Below are positions 1-6,500 of a stretch of 7,324 nucleotides of DNA, piece by piece; within the stretch, counting starts at the first letter, position 1; every line of letters starts with the position of its first letter. The stretch spans positions 1-7,324 of the forward strand of contig JAKCBU010000048.1 in assembly GCA_021839095.1 (NCBI GenBank), in the 5' to 3' direction. The notes beneath the pieces were generated by a model. That model had not been told where the DNA came from and made no database searches. It was given only the letters and a program-made list of their open reading frames with translations. Both the position numbers and the translations under genes were made by a program. This DNA comes from Pseudomonadota bacterium (lineage in GTDB: Bacteria > Pseudomonadota > Gammaproteobacteria > Acidithiobacillales > Acidithiobacillaceae).

Positions 1-182
1 CCGATCTCAACATCCATCTGTGTACCATTCGCGATTTCGAATCCTTGTGCCACGCCAACGGCATCGTGATCCACCAGCGGATTGTGCTGAACGATCAACG
101 TCGCGAAACTTGGCTTAATCGCCTGTTACCCAATCTTTTCGGCGAGGTGGCCCTCTATCGCTGCGCCCTGAGGGCGCGCTAA
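1..182 (+). CDS. metW: MetW, C-terminal end (5' end cut off by window)
   Basis: The reading frame is open from the window edge (first full codon at base 3) to a TAA at 180-182, giving about 59 residues. They contain a segment reading NIHLCTIRDFESLC and end in LPNLFGEVALYRCALRAR. This combination (NIHLCT, later PNLxGExALYR near the C-terminus) is typical of the end of MetW, a class I methyltransferase-fold protein usually encoded directly after the homoserine acetyltransferase gene metX and working with it in methionine synthesis. The S-adenosylmethionine-binding part and the start lie upstream of the window, so metX should lie further left (inference). The next gene starts 19 bases after the stop, so co-transcription with it is likely. 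Identification rests on a short tail but a distinctive one. Confidence 0.85.
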   Translation, partial: DLNIHLCTIRDFESLCHANGIVIHQRIVLNDQRRETWLNRLLPNLFGEVALYRCALRAR

Positions 183-201
183 CCTGCGGCAGGAAAATAC
201 C

Positions 202-858
202 ATGTCCTTGGAACTCATCGGTTTTCCACTTTGTCCCTATGTACAGCGCTCGGTCATCACGTTGTTGCATAAACAGGTGAGTTTTACCCTGACCCATATC
301 GACCTCGCGCACAAGCCGGAGTGGCTTCTGGCGTTATCACCCATGGGCAAGGTGCCCTGCCTGAAAATTGATGGATGCACGGTACTCTTTGAATCACAGG
401 TCATCAATGAATATCTGGACGAGACCATTGCCCCCGCCCTGCATCCCACTGATCCTCTGGAGCGGGCGCAACATCGCGCTTGGATTGCCTTCGGCAGTGA
501 AATCCTCGGGGATCAATTTCAAATGATGGTGGCACAAGGCGACGAGCGTTTCACCGCGGCCAGTCGCCAGCTTTTTGAGAAACTGGAGCGACTGGAAAGA
601 ATCAGGGGAACCGGTGCATTCTTTGCCGGTGAATCCTTCAGCCTGGTCGATGCCGCACTGGCACCGCTCTTCATGCGCATGGAAATCCTTCATGCCCTGC
701 GTCCGTTGCCACGCTGGGAATCCTTGGACAAACTGCGGCGCTGGACGGCACGACTCATGGAGTTGCCGGAGGTCGCCGGATCGGTAACAGCGGATTTTCC
801 GAATCATTTGCACCACTATCTCAGTGATAGGGGCAGTCTGTTATTGCGCTCCGCCTAG
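202..858 (+). CDS. Glutathione S-transferase family protein (Cys-type, SspA/omega-like)
   Basis: This is a 218-residue cytosolic protein of normal GST length. The N-terminal thioredoxin-fold half (about residues 1-78) shows FPLCPYVQR with Cys11-Pro12 as the likely active-site pair. It also has PMGKVPCL with the cis-proline Pro52, and LFESQVINEYLDE, where Glu64-Ser65 should bind the gamma-glutamyl part of glutathione. The helical C-terminal half has the N-capping box around Ser147-Asp150 (SLVDAALAPLF). Cys in place of Ser/Tyr suggests thiol-transfer, dehydroascorbate-type or SspA-like roles rather than classical conjugation, but the substrate cannot be read from the sequence. The start at 202 is supported by AGGAA at 191-195. 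It follows metW by 19 bases and precedes ubiE by 48, so all three may share a transcript. Bulky C-terminal residues (HLHHYLSDRGSLLLRSA) extend past the last conserved helix. A SspA paralogue is an alternative name. Confidence 0.85.
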   Translation: MSLELIGFPLCPYVQRSVITLLHKQVSFTLTHIDLAHKPEWLLALSPMGKVPCLKIDGCTVLFESQVINEYLDETIAPALHPTDPLERAQHRAWIAFGSEILGDQFQMMVAQGDERFTAASRQLFEKLERLERIRGTGAFFAGESFSLVDAALAPLFMRMEILHALRPLPRWESLDKLRRWTARLMELPEVAGSVTADFPNHLHHYLSDRGSLLLRSA

Positions 859-870
859 GACAGCGCAATA
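842..870. repeat. 9-bp inverted repeat straddling the GST stop codon
   Basis: TATTGCGCT (842-850) and AGCGCAATA (862-870) are perfect reverse complements separated by 11 bases. The spacer contains the TAG stop of the GST gene (856-858). There is no T-run after the second arm, so this is not a standard intrinsic terminator. It could be an mRNA hairpin that protects or processes the transcript between the GST gene and ubiE, or a DNA operator for ubiE. No choice can be made from sequence alone. Confidence 0.6.
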
Positions 871-906
871 CCGGGGTTTCACCTGACACGTGAAGGAGTC
901 ATCAAC

Positions 907-1692
907 ATGAGCGAGCAGCACGCGAACGGGGCGCCGGATCAGGCGCCAGCGCCAACCACCCATTTCGGTTACCAGGAGGTATCGGAGACCGATAAGGAAC
1001 AGCTCGTCAAAGACGTGTTCACCAGCGTCGCGCACAAATACGACCTGATGAACGACCTCATGTCTCTCGGAGTACATCGCCTGTGGAAGCGTTTCACCGT
1101 CGGCCTTGCCCGTCCCCGCCCGGGGCAGTGCGTGCTCGACCTTGCGGGCGGCACGGGTGACCTCGCCGCGGCGATTTATCCACGTGTTCAGCCCGGGGGC
1201 TCGATCGTGGTTGCCGATATCAACCCGGACATGCTCGCCGTAGGAGAAAACCGCTTGGCCGACAAGGGGATCATCGCTGGCGTCGAGTTTGTCGAGACCA
1301 ATGCCGAAGCCCTTCCCTTCCCCGATCGCGCGTTCGATCTGGTCACGCTGGCCTTCGGGATCCGCAACATGACCCATCCGGAGCGGGCACTGAGTGAGAT
1401 TCATCGCGTGTTGAAGACCGGAGGCCGGGCGCTTATTCTGGAGTTTTCGCACCCGCGCTGGCCAGGATTGCAGAGTCTTTACGACCTCTACTCCTTCAAT
1501 CTGCTGCCGCGTCTTGGGGAGCTGATCGCCAAAGACCGGGAGAGTTACCAGTATCTGGTGGAATCCATCCGCCGCTTTCCCGATCAGGAAACCTTCAAGA
1601 CCATGATGGAGCATGCCGGACTGGCACGGGTCGAGATCTTCAATCTTTCCGGCGGGATTGTCGCACTGCACCGCGGATTCCGGATGGATTGA
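907..1692 (+). CDS. ubiE: UbiE, ubiquinone/menaquinone biosynthesis C-methyltransferase
   Basis: This is a 261-residue S-adenosylmethionine-dependent C-methyltransferase. The family methylates 2-polyprenyl-6-methoxy-1,4-benzoquinol in ubiquinone synthesis and, in species that make it, demethylmenaquinol. Residues 45-60 (YDLMNDLMSLGVHRLW) match the first UbiE signature exactly. VLDLAGGTGD (76-85) is the SAM-binding glycine-rich motif I, and Asp104 of VVADINPDML is the expected ribose-binding acid. RVLKTGGRALILEFS (167-181) corresponds to the second signature, with Thr171 where Pro or Val is usual. The C-terminus, GGIVALHRGFR, is typical. The N-terminus has about ten extra Ala/Pro-rich residues before THFGYQ compared with my memory of E. 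coli UbiE (251 aa). The start is set by AAGGAG at 893-898, 8 bases before the ATG. The stop codon touches the MetR-like box that serves metE. Confidence 0.97.
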   Translation: MSEQHANGAPDQAPAPTTHFGYQEVSETDKEQLVKDVFTSVAHKYDLMNDLMSLGVHRLWKRFTVGLARPRPGQCVLDLAGGTGDLAAAIYPRVQPGGSIVVADINPDMLAVGENRLADKGIIAGVEFVETNAEALPFPDRAFDLVTLAFGIRNMTHPERALSEIHRVLKTGGRALILEFSHPRWPGLQSLYDLYSFNLLPRLGELIAKDRESYQYLVESIRRFPDQETFKTMMEHAGLARVEIFNLSGGIVALHRGFRMD

Positions 1693-1706
1693 TGAATCTC
1701 ATTCAT
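1692..1706. promoter_or_regulatory. MetR-type operator upstream of metE
   Basis: ATGAAT-CTC-ATTCAT is a perfect 6-bp dyad. Its core TGAA (1693-1696), five bases, TTCA (1702-1705) matches the known enterobacterial MetR consensus TGAA-N5-TTCA with no mismatch. MetR is a LysR-family, homocysteine-responsive activator of metE, and metE is the next gene. The box begins on the last base of the ubiE stop codon and is centred about 65 bases upstream of the start site predicted from the candidate promoter, a usual activating position for LysR-type proteins. No metR gene is in the window, so the regulator is inferred. Confidence 0.7.
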
Positions 1707-1728
1707 GACCACCCCTAAAAATTCCCTC

Positions 1729-1757
1729 TTGAGCCCGCTGACGCGGCAGGGCATCAT
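1729..1757 (+). promoter_or_regulatory. Candidate sigma70 promoter of metE
   Basis: TTGAGC (1729-1734) and CATCAT (1752-1757) are spaced by exactly 17 bases. Each matches its consensus hexamer at four of six positions. A weak promoter of this kind, with an activator box just upstream, suits an activator-dependent gene. Transcription would begin near 1764, leaving a leader of roughly 25 bases, too short for a riboswitch. Confidence 0.4.
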
Positions 1758-1775
1758 GGCCGCAATTTTCACAAC

Positions 1776-1779
1776 GGAG
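1776..1779 (+). promoter_or_regulatory. Ribosome binding site deciding the metE start
   Basis: GGAG lies 3 bases before the ATG at 1783 but 9 bases before the in-frame ATG at 1789. The wider spacing is within the workable range and the narrower one is not. The downstream start also gives [13 protein letters not shown], closer to the usual MetE N-terminus. 1789 is therefore preferred; using 1783 would add only Met-Pro. Confidence 0.65.
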
Positions 1780-1788
1780 TAAATGCCC

Positions 1789-4143
1789 ATGGCCTCGATC
1801 CACAATCTCGGTTTCCCCCGTATCGGTCACAAGCGCGAACTGAAGAAGGCGCTGGAGAGTTTCTGGTCCAGGGAAATCGACGAGAAAGCATTGCAGTCGC
1901 GCGCGGCGCAGTTGCGGGAGCGTCATTGGCGGATCCAACAGACCTGTGGCCTGGACCAGGTGCCCGTGGGCGACTTCAGTCTCTATGATCATATGCTCGA
2001 CATGAGCTGCACCCTCGGTGCCATCCCGCCCCGTTACGGTTTCTCCGGCGACCAAGTGGGCCTCGATACCTTCTTTGCCATGGCGCGCGGCTCCAGCACC
2101 CAGCCTGCCATGGAAATGACCAAATGGTTCGATACCAACTATCATTTCATCGTTCCGGAATTCCACGCGGGTATGGATTTCCACTTGGCCAGCGACCGTA
2201 TTTTCACCCAGGTGAAAGAGGCGCACGCACTGGGACTGAAGGCCAAGCCGGTGCTGGTCGGCCCGATCACCTATCTGTGGCTGGGCAAAGAGAAAGACCT
2301 CCAAGCCGAAGCCCGTCACGAGACCCAGCACCATCATGACGACAGCGCCTGTCATGGCCACGCTGCGCCGGCAGGCAACGCCTGTTTTGACCGTCTGACC
2401 CTGTTGCCCAAGGTGCTGCCGGTTTACGCCGAAATTCTCGCGCGCCTGGCGGAACTGGACGTGGAGTGGATACAGATGGACGAACCCGCCCTGGTGCTCG
2501 ATCTGCCCCAGAACTGGATCCAGGCGCTGGATACGGCATACCGGACCCTGAGCCAGAGCAAAGCGCCCAAGGTATTGTTGGCCACCTATTTCGAGTCCGT
2601 TGCCGATCACGCCAAACGGCTCAAGGCCCTGCCCGTCGCCGGTCTGCACCTGGATTTGCGCCGCGCCCCACAGCAGTTGGACGAATTCCTGCCCGGGTAT
2701 CCGGCCGACAAGGTGCTCTCCCTGGGCGTGGTCGATGGCCGTAATGTGTGGCGCACCGACTTGGACGCCGCGCTGGCACTCGTGCAGCCCGCCCACCGGC
2801 AGCTCGGCCATCGTCTTTGGGTGGCGCCGTCCTGCAGTCTGCTGCACACCCCGGTGGATCTCAGCCAGGAGACGGAATTGGACGCCGAACTAAAGTCCTG
2901 GCTGGCTTTCTCCGTGCAAAAGCTGGACGAAGTCGCCATCCTCGGCCGCGCACTGGATCAGGGCGTGGAGTCCGTGGCCACGGAACTGGCTAGTGCTCGC
3001 GCCGCCGTCGCTTCCCGCCACGGATCACCGCGCATTCACAACCCTGCCGTCGCCCAGCGCCTGAAAGACCTGGGCCAGGACGATGGCCGGCGCAACAGTC
3101 CCTTCCCGGTGCGGGAAGCAGCACAGCGGGCGCGCTTCAAACTGCCGGCTTTCCCGACCACCAGCATCGGCAGCTTCCCCCAGACTCCGGAAATCCGTAA
3201 GGCTCGCCTGCAAAACCGCAAGGGTGAACTGAGCGGCACCGATTACCAGAAGGCCATGGAAGCGGAAATCGCGCTGGTGGTAAGGGAACAGGAACGCCTG
3301 GGTATCGATGTGCCCGTGCATGGCGAGCCAGAACGCAACGACATGGTCGAGTATTTCGGTGAACAGTTGGCGGGCTTCGCCTTCACCCGCCATGGCTGGG
3401 TGCAAAGCTACGGCTCGCGTTATGTCAAACCGCCGCTGATTTTCGGAGATGTCTCGCGTCCCGCGCCGATGACCGTGGCCTGGAGCACCTATGCCCAGTC
3501 TCTGACCAGACGCCCGATGAAGGGCATGTTGACCGGCCCGGTGACCATCTTGCAGTGGTCCTTCGTTCGGGATGACCAACCCCGCGAGCGTACCGCGCTG
3601 CAGATCGCCTTGGCCATCCGCGACGAGGTCAAAGACCTGATCGACGCCGGTATCGGTATCATCCAGATTGATGAACCAGCCTACCGCGAAGGCTTGCCCC
3701 TCAAGCGCAAGGATTGGGACTTATACTTGCACTGGGCCTCACGGGCCTTCCGCATCTCGGCGCAGATTGCCCCTGATGATGTGCAGATCCATACGCATAT
3801 GTGCTACTCGGAATTCAACGATATCCTGCCCGCCATCGCCGCCATGGACGCCGACGTCATCACCATCGAGACCTCGCGTTCGCAAATGGAGTTGCTGGAC
3901 GCATTCGCGACCTTCAACTACCCCAACGAAATTGGTCCCGGCGTATACGACATCCACTCCCCGCGCGTGCCCGGCGTGGAGGAAATGGTCGGCCTCATGG
4001 AGAAGGCGGTCAGCGTGGTCCCTGCCGAGCGCTTGTGGATCAATCCCGACTGCGGCCTGAAAACCCGCAAGTGGGCGGAAGTCACTCCCGCCTTGGAGAA
4101 CATGGTGGAAGCGGCCAGGCAGATACGCGCCCGTCATGCCTGA
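1789..4143 (+). CDS. metE: MetE, cobalamin-independent methionine synthase
   Basis: This is a 784-residue cytosolic enzyme that transfers the methyl group of 5-methyltetrahydropteroyl-tri-L-glutamate to homocysteine, making methionine without vitamin B12. The N-terminal barrel begins [22 protein letters not shown] and contains [14 protein letters not shown]. The catalytic C-terminal barrel begins near [19 protein letters not shown]. It carries the zinc and homocysteine site: His670 and Cys672 ([12 protein letters not shown]), Glu694 (ITIETSRS) and Cys755 (NPDCGLKTR), equivalent to His641, Cys643, Glu665 and Cys726 of E. coli MetE. All ligands are intact, so the enzyme should be active. It is about 30 residues longer than E. 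coli MetE (753), and the ligand offset of exactly 29 is explained by one His/Cys-rich insertion at about residues 171-199, reported separately. It is transcribed alone: its own promoter and MetR box lie upstream and a terminator starts 20 bases after the stop. Confidence 0.98.
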   Translation: MASIHNLGFPRIGHKRELKKALESFWSREIDEKALQSRAAQLRERHWRIQQTCGLDQVPVGDFSLYDHMLDMSCTLGAIPPRYGFSGDQVGLDTFFAMARGSSTQPAMEMTKWFDTNYHFIVPEFHAGMDFHLASDRIFTQVKEAHALGLKAKPVLVGPITYLWLGKEKDLQAEARHETQHHHDDSACHGHAAPAGNACFDRLTLLPKVLPVYAEILARLAELDVEWIQMDEPALVLDLPQNWIQALDTAYRTLSQSKAPKVLLATYFESVADHAKRLKALPVAGLHLDLRRAPQQLDEFLPGYPADKVLSLGVVDGRNVWRTDLDAALALVQPAHRQLGHRLWVAPSCSLLHTPVDLSQETELDAELKSWLAFSVQKLDEVAILGRALDQGVESVATELASARAAVASRHGSPRIHNPAVAQRLKDLGQDDGRRNSPFPVREAAQRARFKLPAFPTTSIGSFPQTPEIRKARLQNRKGELSGTDYQKAMEAEIALVVREQERLGIDVPVHGEPERNDMVEYFGEQLAGFAFTRHGWVQSYGSRYVKPPLIFGDVSRPAPMTVAWSTYAQSLTRRPMKGMLTGPVTILQWSFVRDDQPRERTALQIALAIRDEVKDLIDAGIGIIQIDEPAYREGLPLKRKDWDLYLHWASRAFRISAQIAPDDVQIHTHMCYSEFNDILPAIAAMDADVITIETSRSQMELLDAFATFNYPNEIGPGVYDIHSPRVPGVEEMVGLMEKAVSVVPAERLWINPDCGLKTRKWAEVTPALENMVEAARQIRARHA
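2299..2385 (+). other. His/Cys-rich insertion within MetE
   Basis: About 29 codons (MetE residues 171-199) lie between the conserved LWLGKEKD and [14 protein letters not shown] segments, where E. coli MetE has only two or three residues. The stretch holds six histidines, three of them consecutive (codons 2329-2337), and two cysteines (codons at 2350 and 2383), with several acidic residues and a Gly/Ala/Pro linker. It keeps the reading frame. It looks like a flexible surface loop able to bind a transition metal; any function is inference. Confidence 0.75.
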
Positions 4144-4153
4144 ATAGGGGTTC

Positions 4154-4198
4154 AATCGGCACGAAGGGCCCCCTCTGGGGGCTTTTTTGTGGCCGATT
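4154..4198. terminator. Intrinsic terminator after metE, with outer inverted repeat
   Basis: GCCCCC (4168-4173) and GGGGGC (4177-4182) form a perfect stem closed by TCT and followed by six T (4183-4188). AAGG before the stem can also pair with the first four T as A-U and G-U pairs. A second, perfect 7-bp repeat, AATCGGC (4154-4160) and GCCGATT (4192-4198), encloses the whole terminator. The inner hairpin plus T-run is a standard terminator for metE. Confidence 0.9.
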
Positions 4199-4206
4199 TC
4201 CAGCAT

Positions 4207-4241
4207 CATCAAATGGCTTGATGCGCATTGAAACTTGTTGA
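4207..4241. promoter_or_regulatory. Two tandem LysR-type (possibly CbbR) boxes before the carbonic anhydrase gene
   Basis: CATCAA (4207-4212) and TTGATG (4218-4223) form a perfect 6-bp dyad with a 5-base spacer. Its core, TCA-N7-TGA (4209-4221), fits both the T-N11-A pattern of LysR-type sites and the TNA-N7-TNA pattern described for CbbR. A second fit, TGA-N7-TGA (4229-4241), begins exactly 20 bases further on and overlaps the candidate -35. A recognition box plus an activation box near -35 is the usual LysR layout. The pattern is degenerate and the second box lacks symmetry, so the regulator is an inference from gene context. Confidence 0.4.
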
Positions 4242-4258
4242 TAGAGTCCAAGTCTAAC
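4228..4258 (+). promoter_or_regulatory. Weak candidate promoter of the carbonic anhydrase-SulP unit
   Basis: TTGAAA (4228-4233) matches the -35 consensus at five of six positions. TCTAAC (4253-4258) matches the -10 at four, but the spacing of 19 bases is longer than ideal. Because a strong terminator lies upstream and no other gene precedes the unit, a promoter must lie in this gap; this is the best pair found. A small dyad, GTCTA-ACC-TAGAC (4252-4264), overlaps the -10. Confidence 0.3.
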
Positions 4259-4290
4259 CTAGACCCTGAGCTGCGTGTCCATCCATAACG

Positions 4291-4296
4291 AGGGAG
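4291..4296 (+). promoter_or_regulatory. Ribosome binding site of the carbonic anhydrase gene
   Basis: AGGGAG sits 8 bases before the ATG at 4305. It lies downstream of an in-frame GTG at 4275, which has no comparable site, so 4305 is the true start. Confidence 0.75.
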
Positions 4297-4304
4297 TGAT
4301 AACG

Positions 4305-4934
4305 ATGAGCGACGATATGACCAACGCCATGGTCGACGGCTTCAAGGCTTTCCACCGCACCTACTACGTGGAGCGACCGGATCTTTTCGATACCTTGGTG
4401 GAACAAGGACAAAACCCGAGGGTCATGCTGATAGGCTGTTCCGATTCCCGGGTCACCCCGACCGCACTGTACGGCAGCGAACCAGGCGACATTTTCGTCG
4501 TGCGCAACGTGGCCAATCTCGTCCCTCCGGCGGAGCAGGACGGTCATCTTCACGGTACCAGCGCCGCAGTGGATTTTGCGGTCGGCCACCTGGAGGTAGA
4601 GCACATCATCGTAAACGGTCACTCCCATTGCGGCGGCATAAAAGCGCTATTGAACGGCGCCGAAGGCAAGTATGTCGGCCCCTGGGTCGAAATCGCCAGG
4701 GATGCGCACGCCGATGTGATGCGGGAATATGCCGATGCCAGCCCGGACGAACAGGCGCGGGCATTGGAGAAAGCGAGCATCCTGGTCTCTCTGGAAAACC
4801 TCCTGACTTTCGACAGTGTGCGCCGCCGGGTGATACGCGGCGCGTTGCAATTGCACGGCTGGTATTTCGACATGGAGGAAGGCGCCCTCCTGGCTTATGA
4901 CGCCGGGAAACGCCAATATGAACGGCTCGCCTGA
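4305..4934 (+). CDS. Beta-class carbonic anhydrase
   Basis: This is a 209-residue zinc enzyme that interconverts CO2 and bicarbonate. The diagnostic motifs are in place: CSDSR with Cys45, Asp47 and Arg49, and GHSHCGG with His106 and Cys109. Cys45, His106 and Cys109 are the zinc ligands, and Asp47-Arg49 is the catalytic dyad of the family. GDIFVVRNVANLVPP and SAAVDFAVGHLEVEHIIV between them are also typical of bacterial beta enzymes of the CynT/Can type. Length is normal and there is no signal peptide, so the protein is cytoplasmic. The SulP transporter starts 9 bases after the stop and its ribosome binding site touches the stop codon, so the two are almost certainly co-transcribed and probably co-translated. 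The likely role is to equilibrate imported bicarbonate with CO2 for fixation or for carboxylases, or to assist pH balance. No cyn genes are nearby, so a cyanate role is not favoured. Confidence 0.96.
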   Translation: MSDDMTNAMVDGFKAFHRTYYVERPDLFDTLVEQGQNPRVMLIGCSDSRVTPTALYGSEPGDIFVVRNVANLVPPAEQDGHLHGTSAAVDFAVGHLEVEHIIVNGHSHCGGIKALLNGAEGKYVGPWVEIARDAHADVMREYADASPDEQARALEKASILVSLENLLTFDSVRRRVIRGALQLHGWYFDMEEGALLAYDAGKRQYERLA

Positions 4935-4943
4935 GGATCACCC

Positions 4944-6491
4944 ATGACAAACAGTGTGAGTACTTCGCCGCTCAAGAACCTGCGTGCCGATGTGCCCGCC
5001 GCCGTGGTCGTGGCCCTGGTGGCGATGCCGCTTTGTCTGGGCGTCGCCCTCGCTTCAGGGACACCGCTGATTGCCGGACTGATCGCTGGCATCCTGGGGG
5101 GCATGCTCGTCCCTCTGTTCAGCCGTTCGCAACTGGCCGTCAGCGGCCCGACACCCGCCATCGTCGCCACTGTGCTGGTGGCCATGCAGACCCTGAGTTT
5201 TCCCGCTTTCCTACTGGCGGTGCTCATCGCCGGCGTCATTCAGATTGGTTTGGGCATTATTCGGGCGGGGGTCATCGCGTATTTTTTCCCTTCCGCGGTC
5301 ATTCAGGGCATTCTCTCAGCAATCGGCATCATCATCATTCTCAAACAGTTTCCCTACGCCATCGGTTTTGATCTGGGAGAGTTCGGCAGTCAGGATTTCG
5401 TCAGTGCGCACGGCGAGAACACCTTCACCGGGGTGATCGCCGCCCTGATGCATCTGGAATGGGGAGCGCTGCTGATCAGCGTCCTGGCGCTTTCCATCCT
5501 CATCACCTGGGACAACGTGGCGCTATTGCGCAAACAGGCTTGGTTATCCGGACCGCTCATGGCGGTGGTTTTTGGTACCTTGCTCAACACCCTGTTCGTC
5601 CATGTCCTTCCGAGCCTGGCCGTCAGTGGCCACAACTTGGTCAATTTGCCAGTCATTCGCTCCTTCGCAGACTTCCGGGGTATGCTGCAACTGCCGGATT
5701 GGGGAATGATCGGATCGAAAACCGTTTGGGTGACCGCCATCACCCTCACCTTCATCGCCAGCTTGGAAAGCCTCTTGTCCATCGAAGCAGCGGATAAACT
5801 GGATGCCTTCAAACGTCGAACGCCACTGGACCGGGAACTGCTGGGGCAAGGCATCGCCAATGTGGCGAGCGGCTTGGTCGGCGGCCTGCCGGTGGCGGCG
5901 GTCATCGTGCGTAGCACGGCGAATGTGGCCGCCGGGGCACGCACCAAGGCCAGCGCCTTTCTGCACGGACTTTTCCTGTTGCTGGCGGTGTTGTTCCTGG
6001 CGACCCTGATGAACCGGATTCCGCTGGCCGCCCTGGCGTCCATCCTCATTTTCGTCGGCTTCAAGCTGGCACACCCCGGCATATTCAACCGGATGTTTCG
6101 GCTGGATAAATCTCAGTACCTGCCGTTCATAATCACCATTGTCGCCATCCTGTTCACCAGCCTCATTACAGGGGTGGTGGTTGGTTTGCTGACGGGTGTG
6201 TTCTTTGTGCTCAAGGCCAATTATCACAGCGCCATAGAAATCGGCCGGGAGGGGTCAACCTACAAAATATCCCTGAATCGAGAAGTCACCTTCGTCAACA
6301 AAGCGAAGTTGTCCCACATCCTCGAACGCCTTCCCAAAGGCGCGGAAGTCATCCTGGATGGGGAACAGGTCGGCTTCATCGATCACGACGTACTGGAAGT
6401 GATCAGAGATTTTGAACGCTCGGCGGAACTGCGCAACATCCGTCTGCGGGAGCAAGGCTTCGATACCCCGGTGTTGATGGCGACAGTCTGA
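4944..6491 (+). CDS. SulP family anion transporter with C-terminal STAS domain, probable bicarbonate importer
   Basis: This is a 515-residue inner-membrane protein. Residues about 15-425 are a series of hydrophobic helices with SulP landmarks: VALVAMPLCLGVALASGTP in the first helix, AVSGPTPA (65-72), FIASLESLLSIEAADKLD with the buried Glu275, and GGLPVAAVIVRSTANVAAGA (313-331). Residues about 430-515 form a cytoplasmic STAS domain (EVILDGEQVGFIDHDVLEVI). SulP proteins carry sulfate, bicarbonate and other anions. Substrate cannot be read from sequence, but direct linkage to a beta-carbonic anhydrase is a recognised context for the bicarbonate-type SulP group, which also occurs as SulP-anhydrase fusions. 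The start is supported by AGGA at 4934-4937, 6 bases before the ATG and overlapping the anhydrase stop. The STAS domain has His481-Asp482 where Ser/Thr is usual. The gene ends the unit: a terminator follows within 10 bases. Sulfate transport is the main alternative. Confidence 0.92.
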   Translation: MTNSVSTSPLKNLRADVPAAVVVALVAMPLCLGVALASGTPLIAGLIAGILGGMLVPLFSRSQLAVSGPTPAIVATVLVAMQTLSFPAFLLAVLIAGVIQIGLGIIRAGVIAYFFPSAVIQGILSAIGIIIILKQFPYAIGFDLGEFGSQDFVSAHGENTFTGVIAALMHLEWGALLISVLALSILITWDNVALLRKQAWLSGPLMAVVFGTLLNTLFVHVLPSLAVSGHNLVNLPVIRSFADFRGMLQLPDWGMIGSKTVWVTAITLTFIASLESLLSIEAADKLDAFKRRTPLDRELLGQGIANVASGLVGGLPVAAVIVRSTANVAAGARTKASAFLHGLFLLLAVLFLATLMNRIPLAALASILIFVGFKLAHPGIFNRMFRLDKSQYLPFIITIVAILFTSLITGVVVGLLTGVFFVLKANYHSAIEIGREGSTYKISLNREVTFVNKAKLSHILERLPKGAEVILDGEQVGFIDHDVLEVIRDFERSAELRNIRLREQGFDTPVLMATV

Positions 6492-6500
6492 CCCCGGGTC

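Noticed and set aside
841..1671. Open frame on the - strand (276 codons) opposite ubiE
   Set aside because: It lies wholly antisense to ubiE, which has exact family signatures. The opposite frame shows no recognisable domain and no convincing ribosome binding site.
1693..1788. Possible cobalamin or SAM riboswitch before metE
   Set aside because: The gap is only 96 bases, already holds the operator and promoter, and the predicted leader is about 25 bases. No conserved B12-box or SAM-box pattern was seen.
1699..2847. Long open frame on the - strand (382 codons) opposite metE
   Set aside because: It runs antisense to metE, whose protein is conserved throughout. The antisense product resembles no family I know and is rich in Gln, Gly and His, as expected from the complement of GC-rich coding DNA.
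4275..4304. Upstream GTG start for the carbonic anhydrase, adding ten residues
   Set aside because: A good AGGGAG site lies downstream of this GTG and 8 bases before the ATG at 4305. The added residues are encoded by the ribosome binding site region itself.
5544..6227. Open frames on the - strand opposite the SulP gene, including one at 5390-6088
   Set aside because: Both mirror the membrane-helix coding region and give polar, low-complexity products with no known motif. They are shadows of the sense gene.
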